Position numbers and translations under genes: made by a program. Shown here in pieces: positions 60,863-64,000 of a DNA stretch of 64,000 bases. The DNA lies in NCBI GenBank assembly GCA_022702705.1, contig CM040430.1, forward strand, positions 78,557,239-78,621,238, read 5' to 3'. Below the pieces are notes generated by a model. That model did not search any database and was not told where the DNA came from. It worked only from the letters and a program-made list of their open reading frames with translations. Position 1 is the stretch's first letter. The number at the start of each line of letters is the position of its first letter. The DNA is from Papilionanthe hookeriana x Papilionanthe teres (lineage: Eukaryota; Streptophyta; Magnoliopsida; Asparagales; Orchidaceae).

Positions 60863-62927
60863 TAAGCATCAGGAAGAAAGTCTACCATTATGCTGAGTTT
60901 TTGCTCTTCTCCTGGTATTCGTTCTTCTCTCTGATTTACTTGTATTGTAGACTGCAGTTAAACGAAATCTTTCTTCGAAAAAATTTGTGGTGGTTTTAAT
61001 CTCATCTGCAAAGGTTACTAATTTGATTACGCAGAAAATGCGGAACATGCAAAGCCTTGGGCTGGAGCAAAGCCTGGTGTTGTGGCTGTTTTAGTGTTGA
61101 GCCTGCTTCATTTTATGAAACAATAGAAGTGAACGATGCTCTGTACCTGCTTTCTTTAATTATCACTTATGTTTTTCCAGTTTTTATAACGCCTTGATTT
61201 TGCATTTCGACGATACCCTATGATACGTTATTTGTTTCTTTGTTTGGCAGTGTTTCGTCATTTTTGTCATTTTCATGGTAATCACACGCACTTGTTCGCA
61301 TGTTGCGAAGGGATCTTTGAATTCTAAAATGGTCTGTTCGGAAGATGAGGATGAAGCTGACATATTGGAACAAGTGCTGGTCTAGAATATGCGTATAATT
61401 AGTTAAAAAAACCTAATAATATTTGATTGAATCTATTAAAAAATGGAAATATAATTTAAATAATAAATTGCAAACACAGTAGTGAAAAAATGAGTGAATT
61501 AATTCAACATTTTGTATCAATGACCGAGTATTTGGAGGCTGGTGCGCCCCAGATCGTAATAGAAATAGGATTTACATACATAAAACTCAATTTTTATGAA
61601 CAAAGACCTAAAATTTAATTTTACATGTCATTTTTTAAACAGTAAAATGTGTACTCTTTCTAATAGTAGTATTTCTGATGTGCTTTGAAAGATTTGGGCA
61701 GGATAAACGTAAATTAGAAAGCTAGGTTTTGAATATGTAAATATATATGATTTGGTGGCTATCTAAATGAGTTAAATATTAACAATTTCATAGCATATCA
61801 GTTAGGTTTTACCATGTACTTCAATTCATTATATGATCGATTTGTGTAACAATTATTAAAATATTATGTTCGCTTTGATCGTATCATTGAAGAATGTGAA
61901 GAAAAAAAAGGAATTCCATTACATTTTCATGTAGAAAATGTAGAAATTTTATTTTTAAAAATTTAAATGTATTTTATTTAAAATTAAATAGTTTTACTAT
62001 AAATAAATAAGTTTTTGATTTTTTAAATTCAAATTTAATAATAATGTTGATTACATTTTATTTCATTAAGTTTTGGAGGATATATTTCAGAAATTTTTTT
62101 TCTAACTTCCAATTTTGTTTTTTTAATTTAAATTTAATTAATTGTTTCACGTGACTATTTTTAATATCCCACTTTAAAAATTCATAAAAAATTTCTTGCC
62201 GTATCACCTAATCTATTTGTTCCTGCAGCCCTTCACCTAATCTCAGTCTCCTCTATTCAACCACCTTATTATTATTATTTTTTTTAAAAGAAACAACCTT
62301 AATTTCAAAACTATAAAAATTATAAAATTAAGTCCAAAACAAATTTGTTGCACACAATTTTAAAATTTGAGGTTAACAAATTAAGGATATGGAAAAAAAT
62401 TTAAATTATTTCTCGAATAACATAGCTGGAACTATAAACATAATGGGTTTATTTTCTCTTGCCCCTGCTCGGTTGTAAAACAAAGCATTTCAAAGCCACC
62501 CGACCACACCTTCAAGAGGGGTAGTTATATTTTTTAAGTTCTGGTTCCAGGAGGGTAACCGATAACTGTTGGGCAGCACCATCTCTATCCTCCATTCAGG
62601 ATTGCAGCCTGATTAATAAAACGGGGCAGGAGTTGATATTGCGAGGTGAACGTGCTTGTAGGTCTTGTAAACAGCTGCAAATTGATTCAATAAATCGAAG
62701 TCTCAAATCTCTTCTTATGGATAAAAACACCTACCGAACCAACCAAACCTTTCTGCCTACATTTTTTACTCTTTCCTTTGCGATCTTCATTGTTATTGTT
62801 TACGTGCTTCCAATTACATTAATTGGTCACTGTTTTTTTGTCATCAGTACTTAAATATTCATTGTTAGTCGTCAGGAGAGTCCGAACAAATTTGGTTGTA
62901 GGATAACTTACCAATTGTTTAGACTTA

Positions 62928-62931
<4 letters not shown>
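60863..62931. other. 3' UTR of the helicase gene, then AT-rich spacer
   Basis: 60863 to about 61160 is the likely 3' UTR (T-rich, no ORF). 61200-62440 is AT-rich with no gene. 62440-62850 is less AT-rich with a short open frame (62633-62854) lacking any recognisable motif. No RNA gene was recognised. Confidence 0.45.

Positions 62932-62975
<44 letters not shown>
62932..62975. repeat. (GT)n microsatellite, about 22 units
   Basis: Uninterrupted GT run. Confidence 0.95.
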
Positions 62976-62976
<1 letters not shown>

Positions 62977-63322
62977 CAGCCCGAGGCGATTAATTTTGCA
63001 TAATATTTTGGCTAATTTTTAAATATTCATTGCACTGACTAAAATATCTTTATCCATGTGTTCACTTCAGACGCTCGATCCCCCAAAATAACAATTTTTT
63101 TAGCGTGAACAGAGAATTTGATGTCCAAAAGCCCTGATTTGGCATTCAGGTACTCAAAACATGTCAACTCAAAGTTAAAAGATAGAGAGCATGGCACTTG
63201 CACGGTTGCACCTTGGCGTTGCGTAGTGGTCAAGAACCATTTTGACTTAATTTTGAAGAAATTTTTGTGCACTTTGTAGCATATTCTACGAGCTACTTTA
63301 GGAAACTTTTATAAGAGATTAA

Positions 63323-64000
63323 GAGCCTGTTTGGTTCGACTTTTTCACGCGCGGTTAGGTTTTTTTGCTGTGAAATTTCCGCCGCGGCATCGTTTGGGAG
63401 ACGACTTCGCGGCAACGTGTCGCGAAGTTTGGCTGAAAGCCGGCCGAGGGATAAACCCCGCGGCCCAGCTTCGTGGAGCGGCTTTTACCTCTTCGCCCCG
63501 CGCGCTTTGCTCGAAGAAGAGTCTCTCCGCTCGAAGCTCGTCCTTCACATCGCCCCGCGGTTCGCTCGCCGATCGAAGCTCTTCCTTCTCGTCGCCCCGC
63601 GCTTCGCTCGCCGCTCGCCGCTCTTATTCCCCGCTTGTAGCTCATCCTCACCGGCGTAGTCGGGGTTCGGGTGGGCAGTCTAAATGCGGAGGTATCGCTG
63701 GAAGCGCTCGATTCGGGCTTCTTCATCCTCTGGTGGGAAATCTATGGCCACCGCTGTGGCACAGGATAGGAGAAGAACGAAGAAGCCTGCTGCGACGGCG
63801 TAGTCTTCGCTCGCTTCTCCTACTTTCGACTGTGTTGTTGCAGAGATTTGGATGGCGGCGGCGGCGATCACTCGCCGGAGAGTATGGATGGTGTTGACAT
63901 CTTCAAGTAATCAAATCCGCGAGCTCTCAGAACTTGCCAAGTTGAATGGAAATGGGAAGATGACATTTCTGGTGGATGCCTTGGGACTGGTAGGTTTCTG
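63323..64000. mobile_element. Left part of a Harbinger-like GC-rich MITE; right end not found
   Basis: TTAA (63319-63322), then GAGCCTGTTTGGTTCGAC, matching the ends at 46802 and 50211. It shares acttcgcg(gcaa)cgtgtcgcgaagt and ccgaggg...cccgcgg with the MITE at 46802, then has a gcttcgctcgccgctcg minisatellite (63490-63640). No right terminal repeat is seen before the window ends, so the end could lie off-window or have been lost before 63852. Confidence 0.55.
63852..63989 (+). CDS. Possible first coding exon of an unknown gene at the right edge
   Basis: ATG 63852 opens 46 codons without a stop (MAAAAITRRRVW, then SSNQIRELSELAKLNGNGK and MTFLVDALGL) up to a good splice donor ctg|gtaggt (63990). 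The composition changes from the low-complexity GC-rich MITE DNA to ordinary coding-like sequence. The start with several Ala and Arg could be the front of an organelle-targeting peptide. I do not recognise the family. Alternatively this is a gene fragment inside the MITE. The rest of the gene would lie past the window. Confidence 0.35.

Noticed and set aside
63331..63897. 188-codon plus-strand ORF and its antisense 123-codon partner
   Set aside because: Product of the GC-rich, repeat-filled MITE; no domain and both strands open.

Overview
This window is nuclear DNA of a flowering plant. It carries one well-preserved intron-containing gene, with GT-AG introns and an RS-rich DEAD-box helicase closest in layout to plant RH40. 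It also carries plant-type transposons: Athila-like Ty3/gypsy elements whose primer-binding site resembles tRNA-Asp TGGCGCCGTTGCC, an RTE LINE, a hAT element and PIF/Harbinger-like MITEs. The sequence does not settle the family or genus. No prokaryotic, organellar or viral-genome block is visible.

Positions 1-29512 read as one stack of nested LTR retrotransposons, with the left halves of all of them off the left edge. From inside out: element A (+, 1-8073, 3' LTR 6284-8073), itself hit by solo LTR F (1466-3310, TSD ATGGG); A sits in the 3' part of element B (-, 8074-14200, 5' LTR 12292-14200); B sits in an LTR of element C (+ fragment, 14201-15572); C abuts a GC-rich to strongly G-skewed block D (15573 to about 20.0 kb, perhaps a Tat/Ogre-type LTR); D interrupts element E (-, about 20.0-29512, 5' LTR 27642-29512). 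A, B and E are related but broken. E is the most complete: gag, protease, RT, RNase H, integrase remnants and two post-pol ORFs.

Positions 29513-33736 are mostly unrecognised, with a (TA)n run and decayed minus-strand ORFs resembling the plant 'putative gypsy-type transposon' (Transposase_28) protein. Positions 33745-44386 are a 10.6-kb hAT element with 8-bp TSDs (CTTGTAAC). It contains a decayed transposase, a higher-order tandem repeat and a decayed MYB/SANT-like gene.

Positions 44387-61160 hold the one convincing host gene: promoter and 5' UTR, then eight coding exons (45598-60862) for a WW-domain DEAD-box RNA helicase of about 989 aa with an RS/proline-rich tail. Its 8.1-kb second intron contains Harbinger-like MITEs and an RTE LINE, the LINE being interrupted by two of those MITEs. 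Downstream DNA is AT-rich with a (GT)n run. A fourth copy of the GC-rich MITE begins at 63323, and a possible first coding exon of another gene lies at the right edge.

The most unusual signals are: clustered GGCGC-N4-GCGCC palindromes shared by LTRs and post-pol DNA of the Athila-like family; a conserved small ORF after integrase; a decoy primer-binding site inside the LTRs; a MYB/SANT-like pseudogene and higher-order repeat inside the hAT; and a possible stop-containing exon in the helicase gene.
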